Numbered from the stretch's first letter, positions 46,563 to 56,662 are shown. The stretch is 64,000 bases of DNA from Acidocella sp. (GCA_031291755.1 JARLIK010000010.1:1-64000); one strand, 5' to 3'. Numbers and translations are program-made. Notes: generated by a model not told the origin, from the letters alone.

Positions 46563-47298
46563 ACAACCCCACGGTCAACGCCGCGCCGATAGCGGTAATT
46601 CCTAGCCGCAGAATTTTCTCGTTAATCCGCCGCAGCAGATAAACCCCTAACTGCCCGCCGATGATCGCCGCCACCCCCACCAGCAGCACGATCCACCAAT
46701 CCACCTTGGTCTCGGCCAAAAACAGCACCACCGCGGCGGCGTTACACACGCCTGCCAGCACGTTTTTGGTGGCCCCGGCGTGGCGCACCAGCAGCCCGGC
46801 CGCAGTCAGCGCCGCCAGCATCAAAATACCTATGCCGCCGCCAAAATACCCGCCGTAAACCGCGATCAAAAACTGCGCGACCCCGGCCATGCGCGGCGAT
46901 AATGCCGGTTTGGCATCCTCTGGGCGCGGCTTTTTGAAAAAGCTCCCCCAGGCAAATACAACGGTGGCAAACAGCACCAGGTACGGCACCAGATGCGTAA
47001 ACACTGAAACCGGCGTTGCCAGCAGCAGCACCGCCCCGACGCCGCCACCGGCCAGCGAGATGATAATCAGCGCCCGCACTGAGAGGCCGGCCACCCCCCT
47101 CACCATGCTGCGCCCCGCCAAGCCGGTGGTAATCTGGCCCGGAAACAGCGCGATCGACGAGGTGATATTAGCCGCTCTGGGGTCCAACCCGGCATATAAC
47201 AGCGCCGGAAACGTCAAAAACGACCCGCCGCCCGCCAGCGCGTTCTGGGCACCGGCAAAAAACGCCACCGCCACCAGCACAATGTCAGTGAGGCTCAC
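46549..47298 (-). CDS. TSUP-family membrane transporter (second copy)
   Basis: The 249-residue protein has the TSUP repeat pattern: AGAQNALAGGGSFLTFPALLYAGLDPRAANITSSIALFPG near the N-terminus and YGGYFGGGIGILMLAALTAAGL in the middle. About eight helices are predicted. It differs from the TSUP protein at 5404-6159 in its motifs and belongs to a separate branch. The kinase stop overlaps its ATG by 4 nt on the same strand, so it follows the kinase in the message. Substrate unknown; nothing connects it with sulfonates. Confidence 0.87.
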   Translation of the reverse strand: MSLTDIVLVAVAFFAGAQNALAGGGSFLTFPALLYAGLDPRAANITSSIALFPGQITTGLAGRSMVRGVAGLSVRALIIISLAGGGVGAVLLLATPVSVFTHLVPYLVLFATVVFAWGSFFKKPRPEDAKPALSPRMAGVAQFLIAVYGGYFGGGIGILMLAALTAAGLLVRHAGATKNVLAGVCNAAAVVLFLAETKVDWWIVLLVGVAAIIGGQLGVYLLRRINEKILRLGITAIGAALTVGLFIRA

Positions 47299-48275
47299 CC
47301 CACCAGGCCTCGCAGCATGTCCACCGAAGGCCGCGCCCCGATCTGGCTGATCGCCAAGGCCGCCGCCTTGGAGCCGAGTTTGCCTGCCTCATGCACCGAG
47401 CGCCCTTGCGCATAGGCGGTCATGAACCCCGCCGCATAGGCATCACCGGCACCGGTGGTATCCACCACATTCACCGGCACCGCCTCGACCTCGATCACGT
47501 TCACATCCTGCACGATCACACTGCCGGCCTCAGAGCGCGTCAGCACCGCCAGCTTCACGTCCGCCGCCACCGCCGCCTGCGCCTCGGCGAACTCATTGCA
47601 TTGGTACAGGCTGCAAATCTCCGCCTCATTGGCGAACAGAATATCCACCCCCTGCTTGATCAAACGGCGGAACCCTTCGCGATGCCGGTCCACACAGAAC
47701 GGGTCTGAGAGCGACAACGCCGTCAGCCGCCCCGCTGTGCGGGCGATCCGCGCTGCCTCGGCAAATGCCGCCTGCGCCGCTGGCGGGTCGAACAAATAGC
47801 CTTCCAGGTAGGTAATCGCGGATTCCGCAATCACTGTCTCATCCAAATCCCCCAGCGAGAACTCCCCGCCCGCCCCTAAATAAGTATTCATGGTACGCTG
47901 GCCATCCGGCGTCACAAAAATCAAGCAACGCGCGGTCGGTGCTCCGTTATGCAGCGGCTTGGTCGGGTAATGCACGCCAATTTCACTCAAACCAGCCGCA
48001 AACGCCGCCCCTAGATCATCCGCCGCCACCTTACCCAAAAACGCTACACGCGCCCCCAGCGAGGCCGCCACCGCGCAGGAATTGGCCACCGACCCACCCG
48101 CCGCCGTCTGCCCGCCCGCCATCAGGCTGGTCAGACGGGTCGCGGTATCCGCATCAATCAACGTCATCCCGCCCTTGGGCATATCGTGGCGCGAGAGGAA
48201 CGCATCATCGGTGCGCACCAGCAAATCCACGATCGCATTGCCAATCCCCGTCATATCAAAACGCGCCACCGACAT
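47295..48275 (-). CDS. PfkB-family carbohydrate/adenosine kinase
   Basis: The 326-residue protein has the PfkB opening (DMTGIGNAIVDLLVRTDDAFLSRH), GGSVANSCAVAASLGARVAFLGKVAADDLG near residue 60 and the C-terminal signature VVDTTGAGDAYAAGFM with the catalytic Asp in GAGDA. It phosphorylates a sugar or nucleoside. Alphaproteobacterial proteins of this type are often called adenosine kinase, but the substrate is not proved. ATG 48275 is preferred over TTG 48287 because GGAGAG lies just upstream. It is co-translated with the TSUP gene. Confidence 0.9.
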   Translation of the reverse strand: MSVARFDMTGIGNAIVDLLVRTDDAFLSRHDMPKGGMTLIDADTATRLTSLMAGGQTAAGGSVANSCAVAASLGARVAFLGKVAADDLGAAFAAGLSEIGVHYPTKPLHNGAPTARCLIFVTPDGQRTMNTYLGAGGEFSLGDLDETVIAESAITYLEGYLFDPPAAQAAFAEAARIARTAGRLTALSLSDPFCVDRHREGFRRLIKQGVDILFANEAEICSLYQCNEFAEAQAAVAADVKLAVLTRSEAGSVIVQDVNVIEVEAVPVNVVDTTGAGDAYAAGFMTAYAQGRSVHEAGKLGSKAAALAISQIGARPSVDMLRGLVG

Positions 48276-48411
48276 CTCTCTCTCCAATTCAATAATAGCT
48301 CGCGCCTACCACCATGTCCGTATTTTCACCAAACTCAGCATTGTTCCGGCGCGAGCCCGCGTGCTAGCCACAGGCTCTAGTCATCAACTCGTCATCAATC
48401 CCGGAGGCCGC

Positions 48412-49101
48412 GTGTCAATTTTTCGTAAAGCAAATGACGCTAAACCCGAAGTGATCGCTCTGCCCCAGTCTCCCGCTCCGCCGGAGCAGCCTGATTTTCT
48501 GGGCGATAACCCCCCGCCGGAGTTTCTTCGCCACCCGCTTGATGACCAGCCCAGCGCCGCAATGCGCATGACCACACCATCCACCGCCGTTCCTCAGGAG
48601 ACCCAAATGGCCCGTTCCCCTTTCGCCCCGCCGATGCCCCCCAACGCGCCAATGCGGCCCGCCCACATCCCGGCTCCCCCCACCGCCGCCGCACCCGCCC
48701 CCTATGCCGAACCATCGGACCGCCGCACCCTGGTCGTTGGCCGCGGCATCAGCGTGCAGGGCACCGTGCAGGAAGCCGAGCGCCTGGTGGTTGAAGGCAC
48801 CATGGAAGCCACCATGATCAACGGGTTGATCGAGCTGATCATCACCCACGGCGGCGTCTTCAAAGGCGAAGTTGAGGTTGATGAAGCCGAAGTCGCCGGT
48901 ACGGTTGATGGTACATTGACCGCCCGCAACACCCTCATCGTGCGCTCCACCGGGCGTGTGCTGGGCGTTGCCCGCTGCCGCCGCCTGCAAGTGGAGGATG
49001 GCGGCCAGATCACCGGCCGCATCGAAATGCTCAACAACCCGGCCCCCGCGCCGGCCGCTCAGGATGTCTTCATCCTCGGCGATCACAGCCACGGCAAATA
49101 A
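48412..49101 (+). CDS. Bactofilin (polymer-forming cytoskeletal protein)
   Basis: The 229-residue protein starts at GTG 48412 behind GGAGG. It has a Pro/Ala-rich N-terminal arm (about residues 10-95) followed by the bactofilin beta-helix core (GRGISVQGTVQEAERLVVEGTMEATM, GGVFKGEVEVDEAEVAGTVDG, VRSTGRVLGVARCRRLQVEDGGQITG). Bactofilins assemble into filaments that localise cell-wall and stalk machinery, common in Alphaproteobacteria. It is divergent from the kinase gene and has no other neighbour of obvious relevance. Confidence 0.93.
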   Translation: MSIFRKANDAKPEVIALPQSPAPPEQPDFLGDNPPPEFLRHPLDDQPSAAMRMTTPSTAVPQETQMARSPFAPPMPPNAPMRPAHIPAPPTAAAPAPYAEPSDRRTLVVGRGISVQGTVQEAERLVVEGTMEATMINGLIELIITHGGVFKGEVEVDEAEVAGTVDGTLTARNTLIVRSTGRVLGVARCRRLQVEDGGQITGRIEMLNNPAPAPAAQDVFILGDHSHGK

Positions 49102-49150
49102 CACCATTTGGCATCGCGCCCCAGCTTCACAGCCAAGCGCGGTGCCGTTT

Positions 49151-50740
49151 TTATTTGCGCCGCTTCACCTTGCGCACGCCACGCTTGCCTTCGGTCGCCA
49201 GAATAATCGGTGCCGCCATCAGCAGGGCCGCCATATTCCAGGTGATGAAATCCAGATTATTAGCACCTTCCATCACCGCGCTCACAATCGCCGCCAGCGC
49301 CAGCGTGTTGGCCGATAAAATATCCTCCCACGTCAAATTCTTCGGCCTGTCCTTGGTCCAGAACCGGAACAATGCGCCCAGCACCGGAATGATAAACACC
49401 GCCATCGGCGCCTCCCGGTAGCGCCCGTCAAAAACCAGCATCATCTGAAATATCATCGCGCTGATCAGGAATAAAAAGCTGAACGAGTCATAATTGAACA
49501 GCAGACGGCCACGCCGCAACGCCGCCAAGGTCGCGCCCGCACTCACCCGCGGCGGCAGCATCTCACCCGCCAAAATCGCATCGGCCCGCCGAATAATCAT
49601 CACTGCAAACACGGCTTGTAAACTCAAATTTACAATCGCATCCACCACTTGCCAATAATCATACAGCATCGGCAACGTGCCCGCGCAGGCAATGGCGTAC
49701 GCATTGCCCAGCGCAAATGACGGCACCGCCAGCCGCGAACTCCGGAACCGCACGCTGGCAAACAGCAAACTTCCGCAAATTGCCCCCAGCACTGCATACC
49801 ATGGCCAGCTTGGATGCTCGACCACCCCGCCATTCAACGGGAATTTGGGCTCCCGATGCGCATTCCAGATGCCCCAATTTGCACCGGCCACGCCTTCATT
49901 TTCATATTTCCAATCCTGATCGAAAGCCTCGATCAAATTATAATCCACGTGCTCCTGGTCAGCGAGCGTCACAAACTTCCGCAAATAAACTGCCTCATTC
50001 ACCCTGGAAGGTGCTGCGTCCGCCCGCCAGCGCCCTCGGCTCGGCCAGCCGGTTTCCCCAATCGAAATGATTTTACCGGGATACATATATTTGAACCCGT
50101 CGATGGTGGTTTTAAGCTGGGCAATCGCTTTATCCACATCCAGCGGCTTATCTTCCCAGTACGGCAGTACATGGATCATCACCACATCCACATGCGGCGC
50201 CACCTGCGGAAATTGCCGCCAAAAATCCGTCACATCGGCATAAGCGATCGGCTGCTTCACCTGCGACTTCACATAATCGATGTCCTTGATCAGATCACCC
50301 ACCGATAAATCGCGCCGCAGCAGCACCTCATTGCCCACAATCACCCTTGTTACCGTATCCGGGTGGGCATTGGCCTCGGCAATCCCGGCGGCCATTTCCT
50401 TGGCGTTATCCTTAAGGTCGCTGCCCAGCCAAATCCCGATCCAGACCTTCAACCCAGCCTGCTTGGCCAGCGCCCCAATATCGTAATCTCCCTTCGCTGA
50501 GGAATAGGTGCGGATGCCATCCGCCTGGCTCGCCACCAGCGCCAGATCCTTCGCCACCTGCGCCGCCGTGGGATAGGTTTTATCCAGCGGCGACTGCCAA
50601 GCCTGATACGGCGCATACGATACGGAATTGAACTTGCCGGCGGGCATGGTCACATCCGCCGCCTGCGGCTTGTTGGGCATGCTCCACATCACAAAGCCCA
50701 GCAGGCTCAAAACCAAGCAACCAAAAATACCTTTTTTCAT
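49151..50740 (-). CDS. Membrane-anchored GH17-like beta-1,3-glucan hydrolase/transferase
   Basis: The 529-residue protein has an N-terminal anchor or signal (MKKGIFGCLVLSLLGFVMW), a GH17 catalytic domain (about 35-300) with acid/base E138 in VGNEV and nucleophile E229 in GETGWP, and then a C-terminal part with about eight membrane segments. Fusion of a GH17 domain to such a transmembrane block is an unusual architecture, reminiscent of beta-glucan processing proteins such as NdvC. It could remodel periplasmic or surface glucans. It is an isolated gene, with no glucan synthase in the window. Confidence 0.82.
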   Translation of the reverse strand: MKKGIFGCLVLSLLGFVMWSMPNKPQAADVTMPAGKFNSVSYAPYQAWQSPLDKTYPTAAQVAKDLALVASQADGIRTYSSAKGDYDIGALAKQAGLKVWIGIWLGSDLKDNAKEMAAGIAEANAHPDTVTRVIVGNEVLLRRDLSVGDLIKDIDYVKSQVKQPIAYADVTDFWRQFPQVAPHVDVVMIHVLPYWEDKPLDVDKAIAQLKTTIDGFKYMYPGKIISIGETGWPSRGRWRADAAPSRVNEAVYLRKFVTLADQEHVDYNLIEAFDQDWKYENEGVAGANWGIWNAHREPKFPLNGGVVEHPSWPWYAVLGAICGSLLFASVRFRSSRLAVPSFALGNAYAIACAGTLPMLYDYWQVVDAIVNLSLQAVFAVMIIRRADAILAGEMLPPRVSAGATLAALRRGRLLFNYDSFSFLFLISAMIFQMMLVFDGRYREAPMAVFIIPVLGALFRFWTKDRPKNLTWEDILSANTLALAAIVSAVMEGANNLDFITWNMAALLMAAPIILATEGKRGVRKVKRRK

Positions 50741-50796
50741 GGGTTGGCTGTAACCGGCCCAGCGGCTTTAAGGAAGGCAGCTTTAAGGAAGATAGC

Positions 50797-51207
50797 ATGA
50801 CCGACGACGATTTAACCCGCATCCTCACCAGCACCCGGCGCATCGCCCTGGTCGGCGCCTCCAACAAGCCCTCGCGCCCATCATACGAGGTCATGCAATT
50901 CCTGCTCTCCCAAGGTTACGACGTCACCCCGGTCAACCCCGGCCTCGCCGGCCAGAGCATTTTAGGTCGCACCGTGGTAGCCAGCCTCGACGACGCCGCG
51001 CCGCTCGACATGGTCGATTTATTCCGCAACAGCGCCGAAACCGCCGCGCCGGTGGCTGATGCCATCCGCCTGGGAGCCAAAACCATCTGGATGCAGCTCG
51101 GCGTCATCAACGAGGACGCCGCCCAAACCGCCCGCGCCGCTGGGCTGCAAGTGGTGATGAACCGCTGCCCCGCCATCGACATCCCACGGCTAGGGCTGCT
51201 GAAGTAA
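50797..51207 (+). CDS. CoA-binding domain protein (YccU-type)
   Basis: The 136-residue protein is the stand-alone CoA_binding_2 domain: RIALVGASNKPSRPSYEVMQFLLSQGYDVTPVNPG, then IWMQLGVINEDA and NRCPAIDIPRL. It has the Rossmann-type CoA fold of succinyl-CoA synthetase alpha but lacks the phosphohistidine part, so it is unlikely to catalyse ligation. AAGGAAG lies before its ATG. Its role is unknown; CoA binding is inferred from the fold. Confidence 0.88.
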   Translation: MTDDDLTRILTSTRRIALVGASNKPSRPSYEVMQFLLSQGYDVTPVNPGLAGQSILGRTVVASLDDAAPLDMVDLFRNSAETAAPVADAIRLGAKTIWMQLGVINEDAAQTARAAGLQVVMNRCPAIDIPRLGLLK

Positions 51208-51212
51208 CGCCC

Positions 51213-51824
51213 TCAGGCCCGCTTCGGCACCAACCGCTGCAACCGGCCCTCGGCCTTGTGCCGCAGCGAGGTCAGGCGCCCCACCCCGGCCAGCCGCCGG
51301 TCGAGAAACGCCAAGCTTGCCGCGTCATCATCCGAGCTATCACGCAACCAATACAGCATCGTCGGCGTATAGGCCGCCGCCAGCAGACCGCGCTTGGTGT
51401 ACCAGTTGAAATCCGCCGAAGTATCCCCCGCCGCGTGCCAGATCGCATCCACCGTCGCGCCGGTAATCTTCGTTGCAAGCGGCAAATGCGTCGGCACCGC
51501 CAGCCATGACACCGCCCGCCGGATCGCCTCCTTATAGGGCCGGTTCTGCTCAAACCGCAGCGCGATGATCGCCCGCACCCTGGCCGGCACCCGGTAGGCC
51601 GCCAGATCCGCCGCCTGCGCCGCCGCGATCATCCGCTCATCGGCCAGTGCGCAGAACGCCGCGATCATCTCCGCAGCACCACCGGGAAAATAGATCGGCC
51701 CATCATCGGGGGGCTCGCCGATGCTCACCAGGGCGTGCCGCAACGCCCGGCTGGTCCAGCCGTCAAACGGCACCTGCGCCAGCAGCGCTTCCACCAGCTC
51801 ATCGCGTTTCGCATCTTCACTCAT
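51213..51824 (-). CDS. coq9: COQ9-family ubiquinone biosynthesis protein
   Basis: The 203-residue protein matches the COQ9 family: LLAQVPFDGWTSRALRHAL at the N-terminus, FPGGAAEMIAAF, RALAL-type helices and ADFNWYTKRGLLAAAYTPTMLYWL near residue 150. It is a lipid-binding helper of ubiquinone synthesis, typical of Alphaproteobacteria and mitochondria. It starts 4 nt past the def stop and is probably co-transcribed with it. ubiA at 56661 is the other ubiquinone gene here. Confidence 0.92.
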   Translation of the reverse strand: MSEDAKRDELVEALLAQVPFDGWTSRALRHALVSIGEPPDDGPIYFPGGAAEMIAAFCALADERMIAAAQAADLAAYRVPARVRAIIALRFEQNRPYKEAIRRAVSWLAVPTHLPLATKITGATVDAIWHAAGDTSADFNWYTKRGLLAAAYTPTMLYWLRDSSDDDAASLAFLDRRLAGVGRLTSLRHKAEGRLQRLVPKRA

Positions 51825-51828
51825 GGCC

Positions 51829-52380
51829 CTACTCCTGCTGCAATTCGATTTTCGGCAACGGAAAATCATATTTTACCGTTTCCTCCTGAAAGCCAAAATA
51901 CCTGAAATCCGACATCCGCATCGGGTACAATATTCCATCCAGATGATCCGCCTCATGCTGCACCACCCGCGCATGAAATCCTGATATCTCCTTGTCGATC
52001 GGCTCACCTTGCGCATCAAACCCGGCAAGGTGAATCCGCTCATAACGCGGCACCGCCGCCCGCAGGCCGGGGATGGATAAACATCCCTCCCACCCCATCG
52101 TCACCTCCTGCGAGAGCGGCGTAATCACCGGGTTGATCACCGCGGTCAGCCCGATTTCCTCTTCATCAGTCCCCACCCGCTCACCAGGGACCTTATAAAT
52201 AAACAGCCGCACGCTCTCATGCACCTGCGGGGCCGCCAGCCCCACCCCCCCGGCATCCTCCAGCGTTTCCGCCATATTTTCGATCAAAACCGCAATCTCA
52301 GCCGCCTTGGGGTCGGCTATAGACTTCGCGCGGGTCAGTAAAACCGGGTGCCCCATCCGAGCTATTTTCAGGATCGCCAT
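51829..52380 (-). CDS. def: Peptide deformylase
   Basis: The 183-residue protein has all three deformylase motifs: GVGLAAPQ (about 45-52), EGCLS with metal ligand C100, and QHEADH with H142 and H146 and catalytic E143. It removes the formyl group from new proteins. Its stop lies 4 nt from the coq9 start. The N-terminus (ILKIARMGHPVL) is intact. Confidence 0.97.
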   Translation of the reverse strand: MAILKIARMGHPVLLTRAKSIADPKAAEIAVLIENMAETLEDAGGVGLAAPQVHESVRLFIYKVPGERVGTDEEEIGLTAVINPVITPLSQEVTMGWEGCLSIPGLRAAVPRYERIHLAGFDAQGEPIDKEISGFHARVVQHEADHLDGILYPMRMSDFRYFGFQEETVKYDFPLPKIELQQE

Positions 52381-52511
52381 GGCTGCATAGATGCCCCCTC
52401 AGAAATGATTTGGCGAGAGCGTATTTTGTGCTATAGACCGCAAAATCCGGCGATCGCGGCAATCCTGCTGCGGCGTCTTTCTGTTTTTCGGTTTCAGGAG
52501 TTGTCTGCCAA

Positions 52512-52715
52512 GTGCAAGTTCTCGTTCGCGACAATAACGTCGATCAAGCCCTCAAGGCGCTCAAAAAGAAACTCCAGCGCGAGGGTGTTTTCCGCGAAAT
52601 GAAACTGCGCCGGCATTACGAAAAGCCGTGCGAACGCCGCGCCCGCGAGGCCGCCGAAGCGGTTCGCCGCGCCCGTAAAATGGAACGCAAGCGCATCGAG
52701 CGCGAAGGCTTCTAA
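52512..52715 (+). CDS. rpsU: 30S ribosomal protein bS21
   Basis: The 67-residue basic protein reads [25 protein letters not shown], the bS21 N-terminus, followed by [16 protein letters not shown]. It begins with GTG at 52512 behind AGGAG. It is a single gene closed by hairpin terminators and a REP-like element downstream, consistent with its own transcript. Confidence 0.97.
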   Translation: MQVLVRDNNVDQALKALKKKLQREGVFREMKLRRHYEKPCERRAREAAEAVRRARKMERKRIEREGF

Positions 52716-52735
52716 ACCTCTTCGTCAGCCTGTCA

Positions 52736-52753
52736 TTCCCGCGAAAGCGGGAA
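52736..52753. repeat. REP-like palindrome after rpsU
   Basis: TTCCCGC and GCGGGAA flank a GAAA tetraloop, giving a perfect 7-bp stem, preceded by GTCA. The form TCATTCCCGCGAAAGCGGGAA is a common interspersed palindrome in proteobacterial genomes. It sits between rpsU and its terminator. Confidence 0.65.
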
Positions 52754-52787
52754 CCTCCCCGGCCAGACGCCCACGAAAGAACACCCT

Positions 52788-52810
52788 AAAGCGCCCACGT
52801 GGCGCTTTTC
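52788..52810 (+). terminator. Intrinsic terminator of rpsU
   Basis: AAAGCGCC (52788-52795) and GGCGCTTT (52801-52808) pair across a 5-nt loop, and the stem runs into TTTTC. It lies about 75 bp past the rpsU stop. Confidence 0.75.
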
Positions 52811-52843
52811 TCGTTGGCGCAACCAACCGCCACCGCGGCCCGC

Positions 52844-52871
52844 AAAAAAAGCGCCCAACCGGGCGCTTTTT
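52844..52871. terminator. Bidirectional intrinsic terminator
   Basis: Arms AAAAAGCGCCC (52846-52856) and GGGCGCTTTTT (52861-52871) form a perfect 11-bp stem with an AACC loop and T-runs on both strands. It serves the YidB-family gene from the right and backs up rpsU from the left. Confidence 0.9.
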
Positions 52872-52892
52872 CAATGTAAAACTCAATTCAAC

Positions 52893-53258
52893 TTAAGCGT
52901 TGGAATCCGGCACCGCGCCATCCGGGGTCATATGGTTCACCACCGCCGGCAAATGCTGCGCCAGCAACTGGCTCGCGGTCGATGGATCAACGCCCAGCTT
53001 CGAGGCAATCGAGGCCACCACATTACTGCCGAGCGCTTGCTCAACCGAGCCCGCATCAATCGGCATATTGCTGCCGTTGCCAACCCAGGAGGCGACATGC
53101 TCGCCCAACCCGGCATCCTGAAATTTTGAAACCAACCCGCCAACATCGCCGATGCCGTGCTCAGAGAGCGCCCCCATCAGCATGTCTGATACCTGGCCGG
53201 TATTGCCGCCTGCCATGGCGCCTGAAATCATTCCTGCTACGCCGTCGAATAAACCCAT
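52893..53258 (-). CDS. YidB/DUF937-family protein
   Basis: The 121-residue protein is small, Gly/Ala-rich and lacks a signal. Its segments GLFDGVAGMISGAMAGG, VGGLVSKFQDAGLGEHVASWVGNGSNMPID and SKLGVDPSTASQLLAQHLPAVV match the YidB family. The family is of unknown function. ATG 53258 has AGGAG 8 nt upstream; the ATG at 53264 would be too close to it. It ends at the bidirectional terminator. Confidence 0.85.
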   Translation of the reverse strand: MGLFDGVAGMISGAMAGGNTGQVSDMLMGALSEHGIGDVGGLVSKFQDAGLGEHVASWVGNGSNMPIDAGSVEQALGSNVVASIASKLGVDPSTASQLLAQHLPAVVNHMTPDGAVPDSNA

Positions 53259-53347
53259 CGCCATGTCTCCTGGTTAAAAATACAATCAGCCAGTCACTTA
53301 AAGTCCCGTTGAGCCGCTCAAAGCCGCCCAACGGGTTTGCTCAGATA

Positions 53348-53740
53348 TTAGTCCTTGGCAGCGTGGTAGCCAGCCGCATCAGCGGTCTTCTGGCATTCAT
53401 AGGCGCCAGACTTGGTCTTGCCATACAGCTTCGAGGTGGACAGGTGATAAGCCTTGCTCTTCGAGCTGGCCCAAACCACGGTGTCCATCGGGCAGCTCGC
53501 CTTGGCTTCCGCTTCGGTCTTGAAACGGCCAGCGGTGCTCTTGGAAGCAGTCGTGGTGGTGGTCGGTTTCTTCACCTTGGCCGGCTTGGCTGGCTTGGTG
53601 GTGGCCGGAGCCATCGTGCTGGAAGCAGCCGGGGCGGTGGTCGGCGCAGCGGCCGGTGCCATCGCTGACTGCGCGAACGCCGGTGCGGCAACGCCCAATG
53701 CAAACAACGCAGCTAGTGCCGCAGATTTAAGTGACGTCAT
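53348..53740 (-). CDS. Exported low-complexity hypothetical protein
   Basis: The 130-residue protein has a clear Sec signal (MTSLKSAALAALFALGVAAPAFAQ), then a Pro/Ala/Thr/Lys-rich stretch (about 25-70, PAKPAKVKKP) and a compact C-terminal part with two cysteines (ASCPMDTVVWASSKSKAYHL, YECQKTADAAGYHAAK). The C-terminal pattern of aromatic-Cys-Lys/His residues resembles small secreted periplasmic domains seen in acid-tolerant bacteria. I recognise no function. AGGAG lies 10 nt before the ATG. Confidence 0.75.
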   Translation of the reverse strand: MTSLKSAALAALFALGVAAPAFAQSAMAPAAAPTTAPAASSTMAPATTKPAKPAKVKKPTTTTTASKSTAGRFKTEAEAKASCPMDTVVWASSKSKAYHLSTSKLYGKTKSGAYECQKTADAAGYHAAKD

Positions 53741-55269
<1,529 letters not shown>

Positions 55270-55275
55270 AAATGC

Positions 55276-55301
55276 GGCTGGGTGCCCTGCGGCGCCCAGC
55301 C
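55276..55301 (+). terminator. Stem-loop after aspC
   Basis: GGCTGGGTGCC and GGCGCCCAGCC pair over 11 bp (one G-U) around a CTGC loop, 6 nt after the stop. It lacks a T-run, so it may only stabilise the transcript end. Confidence 0.5.
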
Positions 55302-55411
55302 CGCCACCTCACATAAAGAGTAAAGTTTCGTAATAACTTTAGGGTTCCCCCGACTCACCCCCATATGACAATTATTCCGGCGAGTGTACGCCACCAGAAA
55401 AGGAATACGTC

Positions 55412-55627
55412 ATGACTGCATTTCCCCGTTTGTTACTCGTCGCATTATGCGCCGTCTCGCTGGCCGGCTGTGACCATATGGATCACCAGCAGCAACGCGA
55501 ACTCTCCGGCGGCGCCATCGGCGCGGTCGGCGGTGCTGCCATCACCGCCGTCGTCGGCGGTCCCGTTTTGGTCGGCGCTGCCCTAGGTGCCGGCGTCGGC
55601 GCCGTTGCCGGTGGCGTGACTCACTAA
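55412..55627 (+). CDS. Small glycine-zipper lipoprotein
   Basis: The 71-residue protein has a lipoprotein signal with lipobox LAGC (LLLVALCAVSLAGCDH) and then a glycine-zipper segment (SGGAIGAVGGAAITAVVGG, GAALGAGVGAVAGG). Such proteins insert into or span the outer membrane region and are often osmotically induced. AAGGAATACGTC lies before the ATG. Its function is unknown. Confidence 0.8.
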   Translation: MTAFPRLLLVALCAVSLAGCDHMDHQQQRELSGGAIGAVGGAAITAVVGGPVLVGAALGAGVGAVAGGVTH

Positions 55628-55651
55628 CTGTCATCACCGTGATGTGATCGC

Positions 55652-55677
55652 GCGGCCAGATTCAAACATCTGGCCGC
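55652..55677 (+). terminator. Hairpin after the lipoprotein gene
   Basis: GCGGCCAGAT (55652-55661) and ATCTGGCCGC (55668-55677) form a perfect 10-bp stem with a 6-nt loop. There is no strong T-run. It probably ends the lipoprotein transcript. Confidence 0.6.
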
Positions 55678-55749
55678 CGTGATCTCAACAAAATCCCACA
55701 CTACAAAAATGGCACGCCTGATTTGTCTCTTCTTGAAAGGACGGAACCC

Positions 55750-56067
55750 ATGAGCATCGCCAAAAACTTAACTCTCATCACCACGGCAGTATTTGCAGCT
55801 TCCATCTCCCTGGCCCCGCTGGCCGCCCAGGCCGATGACCATCATTATTATGGTGGTGATCGTGACCAAGGCTATTATCACGGCGGCGACCGCGGCGGTG
55901 ACGCCGTCGGCGGTGCCCTGCTCGGCATTGGCATCGGCGCTTTGATCGGCGGCGCTATTGTGTCGCAACAGCAACAATATTACGCGCCACCGCCGCCGGT
56001 TTACTACGCCCCGCCGCCGCCGGTGTATTATGCGCCACCGCCGGGCGTCTATTACTCGCCGTACTAA
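55750..56067 (+). CDS. Exported protein with glycine zipper and PPPPVYYAP repeats
   Basis: The 105-residue protein has a Sec signal (NLTLITTAVFAASISLAPLAAQA), a His/Tyr/Gly-rich stretch (DDHHYYGGDRDQGYYHGGD), a glycine-zipper GGALLGIGIGALIGGAI and a C-terminal triple repeat PPPPVYYAP. Such tyrosine/proline repeats suggest a surface or periplasmic scaffold. AAGGACG precedes ATG 55750. It forms a run of three small envelope genes with its neighbours. Function unknown. Confidence 0.8.
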   Translation: MSIAKNLTLITTAVFAASISLAPLAAQADDHHYYGGDRDQGYYHGGDRGGDAVGGALLGIGIGALIGGAIVSQQQQYYAPPPPVYYAPPPPVYYAPPPGVYYSPY

Positions 56068-56120
56068 CGGCCAAAAAGCAAAAATCCCAGTCACAGCCTG
56101 AAATTTAATGGAGACTCCCG

Positions 56121-56621
56121 ATGAAGCCCTACTCGTTCGTCCGTGTTGCCGCCACCATGGCGGCCCTCGCTCTCCCGGCGTCTTTTATCCCGACGGCCGC
56201 GTTCGCCCAAACCGCCACCCCCATGAGCGCCCCAACCAGCACGCCCATGGCGGCCCCCGGCACCATGCCAGGCATGTCGAAATCCGCGACCGCCAAGGTT
56301 GATCAACATATCAACACGCTGCACGATCAATTGAAAATCACCGCCTCGGAAGAACCGGCCTGGAAGCAGTTCGCGCAAGTGATGCGCGACAACGCCACCC
56401 AGATGGACGCCGCCTTCCATAGCCGCGCTGATATCGCCAGCATGACCGCGCCGGAAAACATGCAATCCTACGCCACTCTGGCGCAGACCCATGCCGATGG
56501 CGTTAAAAAACTCGCCGACGCCTTCAGCGCTTTATACGCCACCTTCCCACCGGCGCAGCAAAAAGTCGCCGATGCGTTATTCCAAAGCCAAATGGGAAAA
56601 CCCGGCAAAATGAAGCATTAA
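56121..56621 (+). CDS. Spy/CpxP-like periplasmic LTxxQ-type protein
   Basis: The 166-residue protein has a Sec signal (about residues 1-29) and a helical region with the Spy/CpxP-type pattern: INTLHDQLKITASEEPAWKQFAQVMRDNA near residue 65 and ADAFSALYATFPPAQQKVADAL near 132. Spy/CpxP family proteins are ATP-independent periplasmic chaperones or stress sensors. TGGAGACTCCCG precedes the ATG. The canonical LTxxQ is only partly kept. Context suggests an envelope stress gene cluster. Confidence 0.8.
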   Translation: MKPYSFVRVAATMAALALPASFIPTAAFAQTATPMSAPTSTPMAAPGTMPGMSKSATAKVDQHINTLHDQLKITASEEPAWKQFAQVMRDNATQMDAAFHSRADIASMTAPENMQSYATLAQTHADGVKKLADAFSALYATFPPAQQKVADALFQSQMGKPGKMKH

Positions 56622-56634
56622 CTGGCAATTTTCC

Positions 56635-56662
56635 AATCCCCCGGGCATCGCCCCGGGGGATT
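56635..56662. terminator. Perfect 11-bp hairpin at the ubiA 3' end
   Basis: AATCCCCCGGG (56635-56645) and CCCGGGGGATT (56652-56662) pair perfectly across a 6-nt loop. The hairpin overlaps the ubiA stop codon (56661-56663) and lies between converging genes, so it may end both. No clear T-run. Confidence 0.65.

Noticed and set aside
55994-56060. Short repeats at 55994-56060 as a possible repeat array
   Set aside because: They encode the PPPPVYYAP repeat of an exported protein in frame; not CRISPR-like, because no spacers or palindromic repeat units are present.
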